Assembly (NCBI GenBank): GCA_937922925.1
Contig: CALAKU010000008.1
Location: 1 to 64,000, forward strand
Length of the DNA stretch: 64,000 nucleotides
DNA from: an uncultured Arenicella sp.
GTDB taxonomy: Bacteria; Pseudomonadota; Gammaproteobacteria; Arenicellales; Arenicellaceae
Direction of reading: 5' to 3'
The position numbers and the translations under genes are program-made. Below, in pieces: positions 43,890 through 52,913 of this stretch (position 1 is its first letter; each line of letters begins with the position of its first letter). The notes below the pieces were generated by a model, which was not told the origin of the DNA, did not search any database, and worked only from the letters and a program-made list of their open reading frames with translations.

Positions 43890-45749
43890 CTAGTTAACGC
43901 AATAGGTGTTCAGTTCGCTCGGCGCGGGAACTTGTTTTTTCCAAGCTAAGCAACGGTTTTGCTGCAAACGCCCAAACGAGCGAATCCACGCCTTACCTTG
44001 CTTGATTCGTTCGCGTTCGTCTTCGGCCTCTAATAGGCTGGCATAACTCCCGTACAAATAATAAGTCCACTCGACACCATTGCGGCTTGATGATAAGCGT
44101 CTAAGATTTGGATCGTTGTTAAACTTTTTTCGTGTTTCAAATTCAGCGCTCTTTGCCGGGTCGTCGAAGCTCGCAAGCTGTAATGTGTAATTGTCTTCAG
44201 GTTGGCTGAACAGCCACTCATTTGTTTGCGTAACAGAAGGTGTGACTGGCGACAAATTTTTGACTGGTTCAGCTTTGTCTGTTTTGCTGTCGTTTGCGAC
44301 GCTTATCTGAACCGATTCATTTGCGCTTGTATCGATACCTGCCAAGGTTGGCTCTTGGGTGGCCACGGGCTTGGTGTCGAACTCGCTGGTTTTAGCCCAG
44401 CCTTTGAATCGGGCCGGCGATTGAATGCGATACCATTCATTTTGCTTGTCGATAACGTCTACTTTTTCGTCTTTATCCAACTGGCCAATGACCGTGCCCG
44501 ATGCAATCAAAGGTACAGAACGAGCATTGACCGAGCTCCCAGTGATTGTTCCGTTTTTGTCTGCCTTTTTATTGTTAACGTCGATAAAGTTCTCGTGAAC
44601 CCAAACAGGCAAGCCCATCTCTCGGGAGACGATGACCCAGTCATCGGCTCTTTCTACAAGAGTAATGCCATCGCGATTATCCAATATCGTGACTAAAACC
44701 GAGCGCTTTGCTGGGTTGGTATAAATAGCCAGCGGGTGTGAGATGTTAGCCGCCTCCACATTAGGCGCAGTGTTGACAATAGTCGGTTCGGCAATAGCTG
44801 GCTCTAACTCAACAGTTTCACTTGTTTGGAAAGGCTCAATGGGTTCGGTCTTAGAGACAAATGGTTCTGCTCGATTTGCCCCAGGCCGTAGCTCAGCAGT
44901 GGTTACCTCTGTGCTGGCAGGCGTTGCGGGGGGCTGTGCAGCCGTTTTTGGTGTAACTGTTTTTCTATTTGTTCCAGCATTGATCGCTGCGGTGACGCCG
45001 TTTTGACTGGATTGACCAGTTTTGGCCGTGTATTGGCCTTTCTCCGCCCAACCCAGTTTTTCAAGTATCTCGATGGATTTGGGTTCTTTGTTTTGCGCAG
45101 CACGCTCAAACCAATGTCGAGCCAGTGTGTGATCTTCTGCAAGGCCGATGCCAAGGTAATAAGCCCGGCCAACATTAAATGCCGCCAAAGCGTGATCCTG
45201 TTGGGCGGCCTTTAGCCACCAGTTCATCGCCACAGATTCATCTCGTTTGGCACCTTCGCCAGTGAGATAGTGATGGCCCAAGTTAAATTGCGCCAACACA
45301 TGGCCTTGCCTGGCCGCCTGCTTGTACCAATAAACCGCTTGCTCGTCGTCTGAGCTTGAAAACTGATCGTTCGAAAACAACACGCCCACCTTAAACTGCG
45401 CATCGCGATCGCCTTCGTAGGCTTTAATCATCCACTTATCAAGTTCCTTTTGATATTCGCTTTGCAAATTCGGAGACTCGGAGCGGATAGTGAAATCAGT
45501 TTGAGCCAGGCTGCTTGAGCTAATTAGCAAGCTCATCATAATCGAAAGGGCGAGACCGCCCGCTTTGCCTTTTACCTTAAACACGCGCGCGCCGTCCGCC
45601 GCACTGAATGCCCTTAATGACGAACAGAGAATGTTGCTGACAGTGTGGTCGTTAAAGCCACCTTGGCGGCTGTAATTCTTCGCTATGTTGATGCTGCCCA
45701 GCGCTAAGCGAGCAAAGAGATTCATTCGCTGATTAACTTTCCTCATCAT
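43890..45749 (-). CDS. Sel1-repeat / SH3 / SPOR-domain envelope protein
   Basis: About 619 residues if the ATG at 45749 is used. After an export segment ending SSSSLAQ, three to four Sel1 repeats follow (units such as DEQAVYWYKQAARQGHVLAQ), then a Pro/Thr/Glu-rich linker, two SH3b-like regions (one around DDWVIVSREMGLPVWVHENF, one around VIGQLDKDEKVDVIDKQNEW) and a C-terminal SPOR domain (YTLQLASFDDP). SPOR domains bind denuded peptidoglycan at division septa, so a septal or wall role is likely. Start uncertain: the export segment lies about 75 residues in, and a GTG at 45584 would put it at the N-terminus. Likely co-transcribed with zur. Confidence 0.82.
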   Translation of the reverse strand: MMRKVNQRMNLFARLALGSINIAKNYSRQGGFNDHTVSNILCSSLRAFSAADGARVFKVKGKAGGLALSIMMSLLISSSSLAQTDFTIRSESPNLQSEYQKELDKWMIKAYEGDRDAQFKVGVLFSNDQFSSSDDEQAVYWYKQAARQGHVLAQFNLGHHYLTGEGAKRDESVAMNWWLKAAQQDHALAAFNVGRAYYLGIGLAEDHTLARHWFERAAQNKEPKSIEILEKLGWAEKGQYTAKTGQSSQNGVTAAINAGTNRKTVTPKTAAQPPATPASTEVTTAELRPGANRAEPFVSKTEPIEPFQTSETVELEPAIAEPTIVNTAPNVEAANISHPLAIYTNPAKRSVLVTILDNRDGITLVERADDWVIVSREMGLPVWVHENFIDVNNKKADKNGTITGSSVNARSVPLIASGTVIGQLDKDEKVDVIDKQNEWYRIQSPARFKGWAKTSEFDTKPVATQEPTLAGIDTSANESVQISVANDSKTDKAEPVKNLSPVTPSVTQTNEWLFSQPEDNYTLQLASFDDPAKSAEFETRKKFNNDPNLRRLSSSRNGVEWTYYLYGSYASLLEAEDERERIKQGKAWIRSFGRLQQNRCLAWKKQVPAPSELNTYCVN

Positions 45750-46420
45750 CTTTCTTATTTTTAAAACCAACCCTTGTCGCAGAGTGTAGCATTTTCTCCC
45801 TATCTATGTATCAGTGGGCATACCGGAAAACCTTGCTCGAATGCCCGCTACTTTGGGCTATGCGAAGCGAAAATTAGGCATCTTAGCGACCCAAGAAGTT
45901 TTTTTTTCAAAAGTGCTTGCGTCGTCAGGTCGAACCCATTATCTTTGGGTTCGCTTGAGGGCAAACCACAATATGTAGTGGTTTTAATCTTTTTAGGTCA
46001 CTTATCAATAGAGTTAGCTAACACCTTGAAAAACCACCTTTAATGGTTTTTAAGGTTGGCGCAACCATTGCATCAGCGCTCGCACAAGCATCAGGGTGTC
46101 AGCAGCCGGGGGAATCCACAAAGCTGCCTCTCTTTGTAACAAATGGGTTGGTCAAAAAGCTCCAAAATTGGCGTTGGGCAGGGTAGGAGCGTCAAATCAA
46201 AGAGAGCAGTGCCGTATCGCTCAAAAAATGTAAAAAATAGTCAGTAAGTTGTATCACTGGGCCGTAAAAATGAGATTGGGCTTTTTTGGGATCAGTGAGG
46301 GTAGTGAAGTAGCAAAGCGAGCCAATAGCGCTCGATTCAATTGTTTTTAAAATAATATGCATAGATCGTGACAGTACGCGCTAACACGACAAGCAGGAAC
46401 GAATTAGAGGATTAACACCA
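45750..46420. other. Unexplained intergenic tract with three or more hairpins
   Basis: About 670 bp between divergent genes. Stem-loops: GGGCAT/ATGCCC at 45816-45846; CGAACCCA/TGGGTTCG with a 7-nt loop at 45931-45953; AAACCAC/GTGGTTT at 45963-45984, followed by TAATCTTTTT; AAAAACCA/TGGTTTTT at 46029-46051; GGTT/AACC at 46054-46066. The third and fourth are alike. A frame of 89 codons (45774-46043) has only a TTG start and no family features. The right part (46070-46420) contains no clear element that I can name. A small RNA or leader is possible. Confidence 0.45.
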
Positions 46421-48613
46421 ATGGGAAAGCCCGTGGAACAAATTCAGGCGTCAGCCTTGACCGCCGTTGCAGTAGCGAAAGGCGGCGAAAATAAGTTACG
46501 AACGATGGCCCTACAGCCAACCTCAGAAGACATTTGGGATAAGAAATACCGCCTCAAAGACAAGGCCGGCAATGCCGTAGACGAAAACACGCGTGAGACC
46601 CTAGAGCGAGTGGCAAGTGCTCTCTCAGGTGTTGAGCAAACCGAAGCCTTAAAAGAACATTGGTATGAGCGATTTGTGTGGGCGCTGGATAATGGTGCTT
46701 TGCCTGCTGGGCGGATTATCTCGAATGCTGGTGCGCAAGCCTACAAACCCGCCACCTCGACCATTAACTGTACGGTATCCGGCACTATTACCGATTCGAT
46801 GGACGACATTCTAAATAAAAACCACGAAGCCGGTATGACTCTCAAAGCGGGTTGCGGAATTGGTTATGAATTCTCGACCTTACGGCCCAAGGGAGCGTAC
46901 GTTTCAGGAGCCGGTGCTTATACCTCTGGGCCTTTGTCGTTTATGGACATCTTCGACAAGATGTGTTTCACCGTATCCTCTGCTGGTGGGCGGCGTGGTG
47001 CCCAAATGGCAACCTTTGATGTAAGCCATCCTGATGTAATGGAGTTTATTCGCGCCAAACGAGAAGATGGTCGCCTACGCCAGTTCAATTTGAGCCTGCT
47101 GATTACCGCAGAGTTTATCGAAGCAGTGAAAAACGATGCGCAGTGGAACTTGTCGTTCCCGATTACCGAAAAAGAAGCGCGCGAAGACAAGCTCGATGTG
47201 TATAGCGACGAGAGTATTATTTGGCGTCGGTATCCAGCTAGTAATGGCTATGTCAAAAATGAGCAGGGTTTAACGGCCTGCAAAATTTACGACACCATTC
47301 CAGCCAACCGTTTGTGGAACATGATTATGACCTCCACGTACGACTTCGCTGAGCCAGGTTTTATTTTGATCGACGAGGTTAACAATAAAAACAACAATTG
47401 GTTTGTCGAAAATATACGGGCAACCAACCCCTGTGGTGAACAGCCGTTGCCGCCCTATGGTAGTTGCCTTTTAGGCTCGGTTAATCTAACCAAATTTGTG
47501 GTCGACCCATTTACAGATCAAGCGCAATTTGACTGGGATAAATACCGCGAAGTGGTCGCCGTATTTACTCGCATGTTAGACAACGTGGTTGAGATCAATG
47601 GTTTGCCGCTTAACGGTCAGCGCGAAGAGATTGAGCGTAAGCGTCGTCATGGCATGGGCTTTTTGGGCCTAGGCTCTACCGTCACCATGTTAGGCATGAC
47701 TTATGGGGATGACGCGTCGGTTGATTTTACTGAGCAGGTTGCACGTGAAATGGCTATGTCTGGCTGGAACCAAGCACTTGAATTGGCGCGCGAAAAAGGC
47801 GCGGCACCGATCATGAGCGAAGAGTTTACGGTTGATGAAGAAATGCTCAGCCTGCGCCCAGAAATGGCCGCCGACGGCTACAGTGTTGGCGACAAAGTTT
47901 CTGGCGCTGTGTTGCACGCTAAATACAGCCGTTATATGCAGCAAATCGGTGAGATCGACCCTGAGTTAACCGATCAATTAGCCAGTGTTGGCGCGCGATT
48001 TTCGCATCACTCATCGATCGCACCAACAGGCACAATTTCTTTGTCGATGGCAAACAATGTCAGTAATGGTATTGAACCCAGTTTTGCTCATCACTACTCA
48101 CGTAATGTGATTCGCGAAGGGCGCAAAACCAAAGAAAAAGTGGATGTGTTTTCTTACGAATTATTGGCCTATCGTGAAGTGGTAAACGCCAACGCAATGC
48201 CTTTTTCTGAAAACCCAGATGAAGCCTTGCCCGAGAATTTTGTTACCAGCGACAGCATCACACCAAAGCAGCATGTAGACATTCAAGCGGCAGCGCAAAA
48301 ATGGGTCGATTCGTCTATTTCGAAAACCGCTAATGTCCCTACTGACTACCCGTACGAAGATTTCAAAGACATCTACATGTACGCCTACGACAAAGGGCTA
48401 AAGGGCTGCACGACGTTTCGTTTTAATCCAGAAGCCTTCCAAGGCGTGCTGGTTAAAGAAGACGATCTGGAAAACACCATTTATCAATTCACGTTAGACG
48501 ATGGCTCAACCGTCGATCTAAAAGGTAACGAAGAAGTTGAATACGATGGTGAAGTTCACACAGCCGCTAACTTGTTTGACGCCTTGAAAGAAGGCTATTA
48601 CGGGAAGTTCTGA
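46421..48613 (+). CDS. nrdJa: Class II (adenosylcobalamin) ribonucleotide reductase, large part NrdJa
   Basis: A 730-residue B12-dependent reductase that makes deoxynucleotides without oxygen or iron radical subunits. Key residues fit the class II pattern: redox Cys117 in STINCTV, thiyl-radical Cys338 in NPCGEQ and the second redox Cys349 in GSCLLGS, 11 residues later as in the Lactobacillus enzyme. The radical-bearing Glu is in the same NPCGEQ motif. The C-terminal Cys tail is absent; it is supplied by the next gene. This split form is known from Pseudomonas. Confidence 0.94.
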   Translation: MGKPVEQIQASALTAVAVAKGGENKLRTMALQPTSEDIWDKKYRLKDKAGNAVDENTRETLERVASALSGVEQTEALKEHWYERFVWALDNGALPAGRIISNAGAQAYKPATSTINCTVSGTITDSMDDILNKNHEAGMTLKAGCGIGYEFSTLRPKGAYVSGAGAYTSGPLSFMDIFDKMCFTVSSAGGRRGAQMATFDVSHPDVMEFIRAKREDGRLRQFNLSLLITAEFIEAVKNDAQWNLSFPITEKEAREDKLDVYSDESIIWRRYPASNGYVKNEQGLTACKIYDTIPANRLWNMIMTSTYDFAEPGFILIDEVNNKNNNWFVENIRATNPCGEQPLPPYGSCLLGSVNLTKFVVDPFTDQAQFDWDKYREVVAVFTRMLDNVVEINGLPLNGQREEIERKRRHGMGFLGLGSTVTMLGMTYGDDASVDFTEQVAREMAMSGWNQALELAREKGAAPIMSEEFTVDEEMLSLRPEMAADGYSVGDKVSGAVLHAKYSRYMQQIGEIDPELTDQLASVGARFSHHSSIAPTGTISLSMANNVSNGIEPSFAHHYSRNVIREGRKTKEKVDVFSYELLAYREVVNANAMPFSENPDEALPENFVTSDSITPKQHVDIQAAAQKWVDSSISKTANVPTDYPYEDFKDIYMYAYDKGLKGCTTFRFNPEAFQGVLVKEDDLENTIYQFTLDDGSTVDLKGNEEVEYDGEVHTAANLFDALKEGYYGKF

Positions 48614-48641
48614 TTTGTCAGGCGCTGTTGATTCTCAACCA

Positions 48642-48768
48642 GTAATCCTGAGGTAGGTCAGGAGCAAGCTAGAAAAGATCCTGACTTTCGTCAGGATGAC
48701 GACATTCGCTTAGTCTTTGCGAACTTGATTCAGTCAGTCATCCTGATACTGACTTTCGTCAGCATGAC
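48642..48768. repeat. REP-like elements between nrdJa and nrdJb
   Basis: Full elements at 48677-48700 (24 bp) and 48737-48768 (32 bp), with a decayed copy near 48642-48665. They occupy about half of the 248-bp gap between the two reductase genes. Confidence 0.9.
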
Positions 48769-48861
48769 TAGTTGATTCAGGAACTAAACAAATACGACAA
48801 AACAAAGCAAAAAAGTAAAAATGCCCGCTAAAAAGACTAGTGAGGCAAAAGAGGAATCCAA

Positions 48862-49572
48862 ATGGTTAAAAAACTACAAGGCAAAATAACCGGCTATCAG
48901 GTTAAAACCGCTGAGCTTGAACAAGCACGCATTGCCACGCCAGAAGAAAGTGCCGAACAGCTAAAGAAAGCCGAAGTCGTACGCATGCACGAGTCGGTGC
49001 AACGGCCCGAAGTGTTGGTTGGTTCGACTTACAAGGTAAAAACCCCAGTCACCGAGCACGCGATGTACATTACTATTAATGACATCATCTTAAACGAAGG
49101 CACCGAGCACGAAGCTCGTCGCCCATTCGAAGTTTTCATCAACTCCAAAAACATGGATAACTTCCAGTGGGTTGTTGCCCTAACAAGATTGTGCTCCGCC
49201 GTATTCAGAAAAGGCGGCGACACCACTTTCATGGTGGAAGAACTCAAAGCCGTCTTCGACCCCAAAGGCGGCTACTTTAAGCCAGGTGGTGTTTTTATGC
49301 CGAGCATCGTCGCCGAAATTGGCCACGCCATTGAACGCCACATGAAAATGATCGGCATGATTCCAAGCGACGATTTAGACGAACATCAAAAGGCCTTTCT
49401 AGAGAAAAAGAAAGCCGAAATCGAAGCCGCGCAAAGCCATGCAGGCGGCAAAGTAGAAGAAGGCGCTTTCCCAGACTCCGCTACTGTCTGCGCCAAATGT
49501 TCAACCAAAGCCGTCGTGCTAATGGACGGATGTATGACCTGTTTGAGTTGTGGCGATAGTAAGTGTGGGTAA
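48862..49572 (+). CDS. nrdJb: Class II ribonucleotide reductase, small part NrdJb (TSCPD domain)
   Basis: A 236-residue protein matching the separate C-terminal part of split NrdJ. A TSCPD-type domain occupies about residues 60-170 (RRPFEVFINSKNMDNFQWVVA, then VFRKGGDTTFMVEELK). The tail is a Cys cluster, VCAKCSTKAV and CMTCLSCGDSKCG, which would re-reduce the active site of NrdJa. It follows NrdJa on the same strand. Start at 48862 has GAGGAATCCAA upstream. Confidence 0.9.
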   Translation: MVKKLQGKITGYQVKTAELEQARIATPEESAEQLKKAEVVRMHESVQRPEVLVGSTYKVKTPVTEHAMYITINDIILNEGTEHEARRPFEVFINSKNMDNFQWVVALTRLCSAVFRKGGDTTFMVEELKAVFDPKGGYFKPGGVFMPSIVAEIGHAIERHMKMIGMIPSDDLDEHQKAFLEKKKAEIEAAQSHAGGKVEEGAFPDSATVCAKCSTKAVVLMDGCMTCLSCGDSKCG

Positions 49573-49629
49573 CGCTTTACTAAGTTTAAGAATGCAATAA
49601 GTTGTTGAAAAACATTGATAACTTTCTAA

Positions 49630-49680
49630 TATAAGTTTGCATCTACTAATTTTGTTAAATTTAGTAGATGCCAACTTATA
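49630..49680. promoter_or_regulatory. Large stem-loop 1 upstream of the Fic gene
   Basis: Arms ATAAGTTTGCATCTACTAA (49631-49649) and TTAGTAGATGCCAACTTAT (49661-49679) pair over 19 positions with one mismatch and an 11-nt A/T loop; one further T-A pair extends it. As DNA it is a large inverted repeat; as RNA a long stem. Confidence 0.8.
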
Positions 49681-49722
49681 AGCTGTATATACTGATTTAT
49701 CAAAAATTAGTATATACAGCTT
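49680..49722. promoter_or_regulatory. Large stem-loop 2 directly before the Fic start codon
   Basis: Arms AAGCTGTATATACTGA (49680-49695) and TTAGTATATACAGCTT (49707-49722) pair with one G/T position and an 11-nt loop, the same geometry as stem-loop 1. It ends five bases before the ATG at 49728. The join AGCTTAAGCT (49718-49727) is itself a palindrome. It covers the place where a ribosome-binding site would be, and no Shine-Dalgarno sequence is visible. Confidence 0.8.
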
Positions 49723-49727
49723 AAGCT

Positions 49728-51095
49728 ATGAAAATACCACTTGAGCCTCCGTCTCGAAATAGCTTCATAGAGAAATTAATAAAAGAGGGAGATTTGGAAA
49801 AAATTTCCCTCTTTTTTAGTTCATCTTTTGGTCCATACGACTCGAAGGGGCGATATTCCCACTGGGACAAAGTTAGGCACCTTGCTCCTCCAGAAGGCCT
49901 TTCTTCGGAATTTTATTGGCACGCTATCAAAACTGCCAGGACTCAAATAGCTCAGAGCCTGCCTTTCAAAGATAAAAGTGGTCGACCTATTACTTTTTCA
50001 ATCCCAGATATGGTGATGAGAGATATTTTGTGGATTAGTGAGAATGCAACTGGTGCTATTGCAGCAGACCCTAAAATCTCTGATCAGAAAACTAAGCAAA
50101 CCTTCATCATTAATTCTCTAATTGAGGAATCAATAAGCTCAAGCCAATTAGAAGGCGCCTCCACTACAAGGCGAGTCGCCAAGGAAATGATTCGTACCGG
50201 ACGATCGCCTGTAAACACGTCTGAAAAAATGATCGTTAATAACTATCGAGCAATGAAATTTGTAAAAGAATATGTGCACGATGAATTAACAGAATCGATG
50301 ATATTTCAATTGCATCGTATTCTTACAGAGGGAACCTTAAAGGGCGAGGACGCAAACAAGGCAGGCGTTTATAGAGGCGATAACGATGATATTGGCGTCT
50401 ATTCGAATGATGATGTCTTACTTCATAGACCGCCCGTTGCATCGGAACTCCCGAAGAGGCTTAAGCTTGTATGTGATTTCGTAAATGATAAATCTGACGA
50501 CAATAAGACTTATATCCCTCCAGTTATTAAAGCCATAATTGTGCACTTTATGATTGGCTATGATCATCCATTTGTTGATGGTAACGGTAGGACGGCGAGA
50601 GTTTTGTTTTACTGGCTTATGGCTAAGGAGGGCTATTGGTTGATGGAGTACTTGTCTATTTCAAGAGTATTAAAGAAAGCTCCTTCTCAGTATGTTCATG
50701 CGTATCTGCATACTGAAACTGATCAAAACGATACCACCTATTTTATAATTCATCAGTTGGATGTAATAAAGGCCGCCATAGAAGAGCTTCACGTTTATTT
50801 GGCGAGTAAAACTGATCAGCTAAAAAAAGCCCAGCTTGCTTTAGCTGGCTCTGCATTGAAGGGGAAATTAAACTATAGGCAAATAGAGGTTCTTAAAAAT
50901 GCAATCAAAAATCCTGGCGCTGAGTACACCATTAAAAGCCACCAAACATCTCATGGCGTTGCATACCAAACATCAAGGACTGACTTGTTAGCTTTAGCGG
51001 ACGAATTCGGGTTGTTGAAAAAATCTAAATTGGGGCTGAAAGATATTTTTGTGGCGCCACGAAATTTAAGGGATCTAATTCGAGAGTATGGATAG
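49728..51095 (+). CDS. Fic-domain protein (AMPylation-type)
   Basis: A 455-residue Fic/DOC protein. The catalytic motif HPFVDGNGR is at residues 280-288, intact with His280. An inhibitory-helix motif (S/T)xxxE(G/N) is present N-terminally as Ser138-x-x-x-Glu142-Gly143 (SSQLEG), placing it in the class with an N-terminal intramolecular inhibitor. The C-terminus looks like a winged-helix domain (YRQIEVLKNAIKNPGAEY). Such proteins usually transfer AMP to a protein hydroxyl; the target is unknown. The gene is clearly richer in A/T than its neighbours, which suggests transfer. No antitoxin gene is adjacent. Confidence 0.92.
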   Translation: MKIPLEPPSRNSFIEKLIKEGDLEKISLFFSSSFGPYDSKGRYSHWDKVRHLAPPEGLSSEFYWHAIKTARTQIAQSLPFKDKSGRPITFSIPDMVMRDILWISENATGAIAADPKISDQKTKQTFIINSLIEESISSSQLEGASTTRRVAKEMIRTGRSPVNTSEKMIVNNYRAMKFVKEYVHDELTESMIFQLHRILTEGTLKGEDANKAGVYRGDNDDIGVYSNDDVLLHRPPVASELPKRLKLVCDFVNDKSDDNKTYIPPVIKAIIVHFMIGYDHPFVDGNGRTARVLFYWLMAKEGYWLMEYLSISRVLKKAPSQYVHAYLHTETDQNDTTYFIIHQLDVIKAAIEELHVYLASKTDQLKKAQLALAGSALKGKLNYRQIEVLKNAIKNPGAEYTIKSHQTSHGVAYQTSRTDLLALADEFGLLKKSKLGLKDIFVAPRNLRDLIREYG

Positions 51096-51171
51096 TGTTG
51101 CAAAGAGTTACACACAGCACTATTTAGTGCTTGTCAGGCCTCAAGAGATTGTTATCTTTACGTAAACAAAA

Positions 51172-51588
51172 ATGGAAATTCGACCCTATCAAGATCAAGA
51201 TAAAAACGCCGTTGTCGCATTATGGAATGAGTGTGGCCTTGTTGTGCCCCAGAATGATCCGGTAAAAGATATAGAGCGTAAGCTCGAAGTTGACCCTGAC
51301 CTTTTTTTGATTGGTTTGGACGGTGAAGAGCTTGTCGCGACGGTGATGGGTGGCTATGAGGGGCATCGCGGTTGGATCAATTATCTTGCAGTTAAGCCAA
51401 GTCAGCAGCGTGTTGGTTATGGTCGTCGTATTATGGCCGCCGTTGAGACATCGCTCGCGCAACGGGGTTGCCCGAAGATCAACTTGCAAGTTCGTTCAAG
51501 CAATACCGCAGTGATAGAGTTTTATCAGTCCATCGGCTATGGTGATGACAAGGTTGTTGGCCTTGGTAAACGACTTGAACATGATTAA
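51172..51588 (+). CDS. GNAT-family acetyltransferase, YpeA-like
   Basis: A 138-residue acetyltransferase. The acetyl-CoA loop region reads VKPSQQRVGYGRRIM, following the LAVKPSQQ strand, and the C-terminal IEFYQSIGY is typical of GNAT enzymes. The N-terminus MEIRPYQDQDKNAVVALWNECGL with NDPVKDIERKL resembles E. coli YpeA. Substrate unknown. No clear ribosome-binding site precedes the ATG. Confidence 0.85.
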   Translation: MEIRPYQDQDKNAVVALWNECGLVVPQNDPVKDIERKLEVDPDLFLIGLDGEELVATVMGGYEGHRGWINYLAVKPSQQRVGYGRRIMAAVETSLAQRGCPKINLQVRSSNTAVIEFYQSIGYGDDKVVGLGKRLEHD

Positions 51589-51628
51589 GCCTGCATCGCA
51601 CGCTAAGGCAGACAAACAGAGGTAAAGA

Positions 51629-51952
51629 ATGATCCGATATATTTGTATAGCACTCATCTGCTTTGTTCTGGGTTTTTCTGTAGCGGCACTGTTGCCAGAC
51701 CAAGAAAGCTCTCTGTTAACACCAGAAATGCTGTTTGCGATTCGTTATCAAAGCTCGGACTATAAACTAACGGCGCTTGAACAGATTAAGGCTGGCGATA
51801 TCGCCTCTGCTAAAGGCACTCTTGAAGCCTCGCTCATAGTGGACCAGGGCGGCATGCAAGCCTGTGTCACTAATAGCAAACTTTGTTCGACCACATCCAA
51901 AGCCGCATTTGAAACATTCATGGAGCGAAAATCGGCTTATCTCGGCCCGTAA
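51629..51952 (+). CDS. Hypothetical exported or membrane-anchored protein
   Basis: A 107-residue protein. The N-terminal 20 residues form a hydrophobic helix (ICIALICFVLGFSVAALL). The remaining 85 residues are soluble, with two Cys in MQACVTNSKLC that could form a disulfide in the periplasm. AGAGGTAAAGA lies just before the ATG, a good ribosome-binding site. I recognise no family. Confidence 0.65.
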   Translation: MIRYICIALICFVLGFSVAALLPDQESSLLTPEMLFAIRYQSSDYKLTALEQIKAGDIASAKGTLEASLIVDQGGMQACVTNSKLCSTTSKAAFETFMERKSAYLGP

Positions 51953-52003
51953 TTTTAAGTCCATCGACGGGCAAGCCCCGTGTTTTGTTATTCTTAAGTC
52001 GAT

Positions 52004-52495
52004 ATGAAACTCAGGCCCATCACACTGCAAGATTCGTCTAGGATTGCCGAGCTTTTGAACGACGAAGAGGTCACGAAATGGATGTCTAATATTGCCTATC
52101 CCTATTCACTTGACGATGCAATCGAGTGGATTAAAGCTTCTTCTGACAATAAAAAGCTATGGCCGTATGCAATCATTGTTGATTCGCAACTCGTCGGCTG
52201 TATTTCTTATCAGAAGAACCCCGATTCAAAACTTGAGATTGGGTATTGGTTAGGCAAAGAGTTTTGGGGGCGGGGCTTAATGACTGAGGCAATCGGCTTA
52301 CTTTTGCGGCTGCCTGCGTTTATGGGCGTGAAAAACCCCAGCGAGTTTGAGGTTATCGCAAGAGTGGTCGTGGAGAACAAAGGCTCGCAAAAGGCCTTGT
52401 TGAACAATGGGTTTGTAGAGCAAGAACCTTGTTTATGCGATAAACAAGGTGAGCAGCTAGAGGCACTGCTGTTTTCACTAAGGATATCCCCTTAG
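52004..52495 (+). CDS. GNAT-family acetyltransferase, RimJ/RimL-like
   Basis: A 163-residue acetyltransferase. The early MKLRPITLQDSSRIAELLND, the central YWLGKEFWGRGLMTEAI (acetyl-CoA binding) and the late VVENKGSQKALLNNGF are the standard RimJ/RimL-type pattern. It could acetylate a protein N-terminus or a small amine. It stands as the second GNAT gene in this stretch but is not closely similar to the first. Confidence 0.88.
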   Translation: MKLRPITLQDSSRIAELLNDEEVTKWMSNIAYPYSLDDAIEWIKASSDNKKLWPYAIIVDSQLVGCISYQKNPDSKLEIGYWLGKEFWGRGLMTEAIGLLLRLPAFMGVKNPSEFEVIARVVVENKGSQKALLNNGFVEQEPCLCDKQGEQLEALLFSLRISP

Positions 52496-52637
52496 CGCTT
52501 GGATGCTCTGTGTGGTTTCACAAGCCGATGGTTGTGATTTGTGACTCTGATTGGCCTTGTTTTGAGAAAGTCGCTTCTGGCGCTCGCGTTTAAATCGTCA
52601 AGAGAGGCTCGCAAGACTATGGCCTGCGCTGGCGGGC

Positions 52638-52913
52638 TTAAGCGGCGTCTGTATAAATATTGAAAGACGGGTTTTCTAAGTTTGCTGCCTTAACGTTTTT
52701 AACGAGCTCGCGGCGGAACTCATGAAACGCCTGCAAGAGTTCGGGGTTGTCTGTCGTGGTTCCGCAGTTCACTACCCGGCGTATTACGTCTGGGTACTGC
52801 ATTTTAATGTCGAGGCCGAATCTTAGTCTGGCCAAGCGAACAAACTGATTCAACAGAATCACGGTTCTCGAGTTTAAGTCGATGACTTTGATCTCGCGTA
52901 AACGAATTTTCAT
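52638..52913 (-). CDS. Small hypothetical cytosolic protein, 91 residues
   Basis: AGGGA lies seven bases before the ATG at 52913, a good ribosome-binding site. The product is helical and basic in its first half (KIRLREIKVIDLNSRTVILL) and contains no export or membrane segment. I do not recognise a family. It ends 142 bp from the second GNAT gene, tail to tail. Confidence 0.6.
   Translation of the reverse strand: MKIRLREIKVIDLNSRTVILLNQFVRLARLRFGLDIKMQYPDVIRRVVNCGTTTDNPELLQAFHEFRRELVKNVKAANLENPSFNIYTDAA

Noticed and set aside
45774..46043. 89-codon plus-strand frame in the gap before nrdJa
   Set aside because: TTG start, no ribosome-binding site, no family features, and its end lies inside a hairpin.
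46080..46180. Possible cobalamin riboswitch before the B12-dependent reductase (GGGGAATCCAC followed by GCTGCC and TTTGTAAC)
   Set aside because: Only loose resemblance to the core, and the conserved B12-box pattern (GCCAGGAGACC-like) is absent. An Rfam scan with the cobalamin models would settle it.
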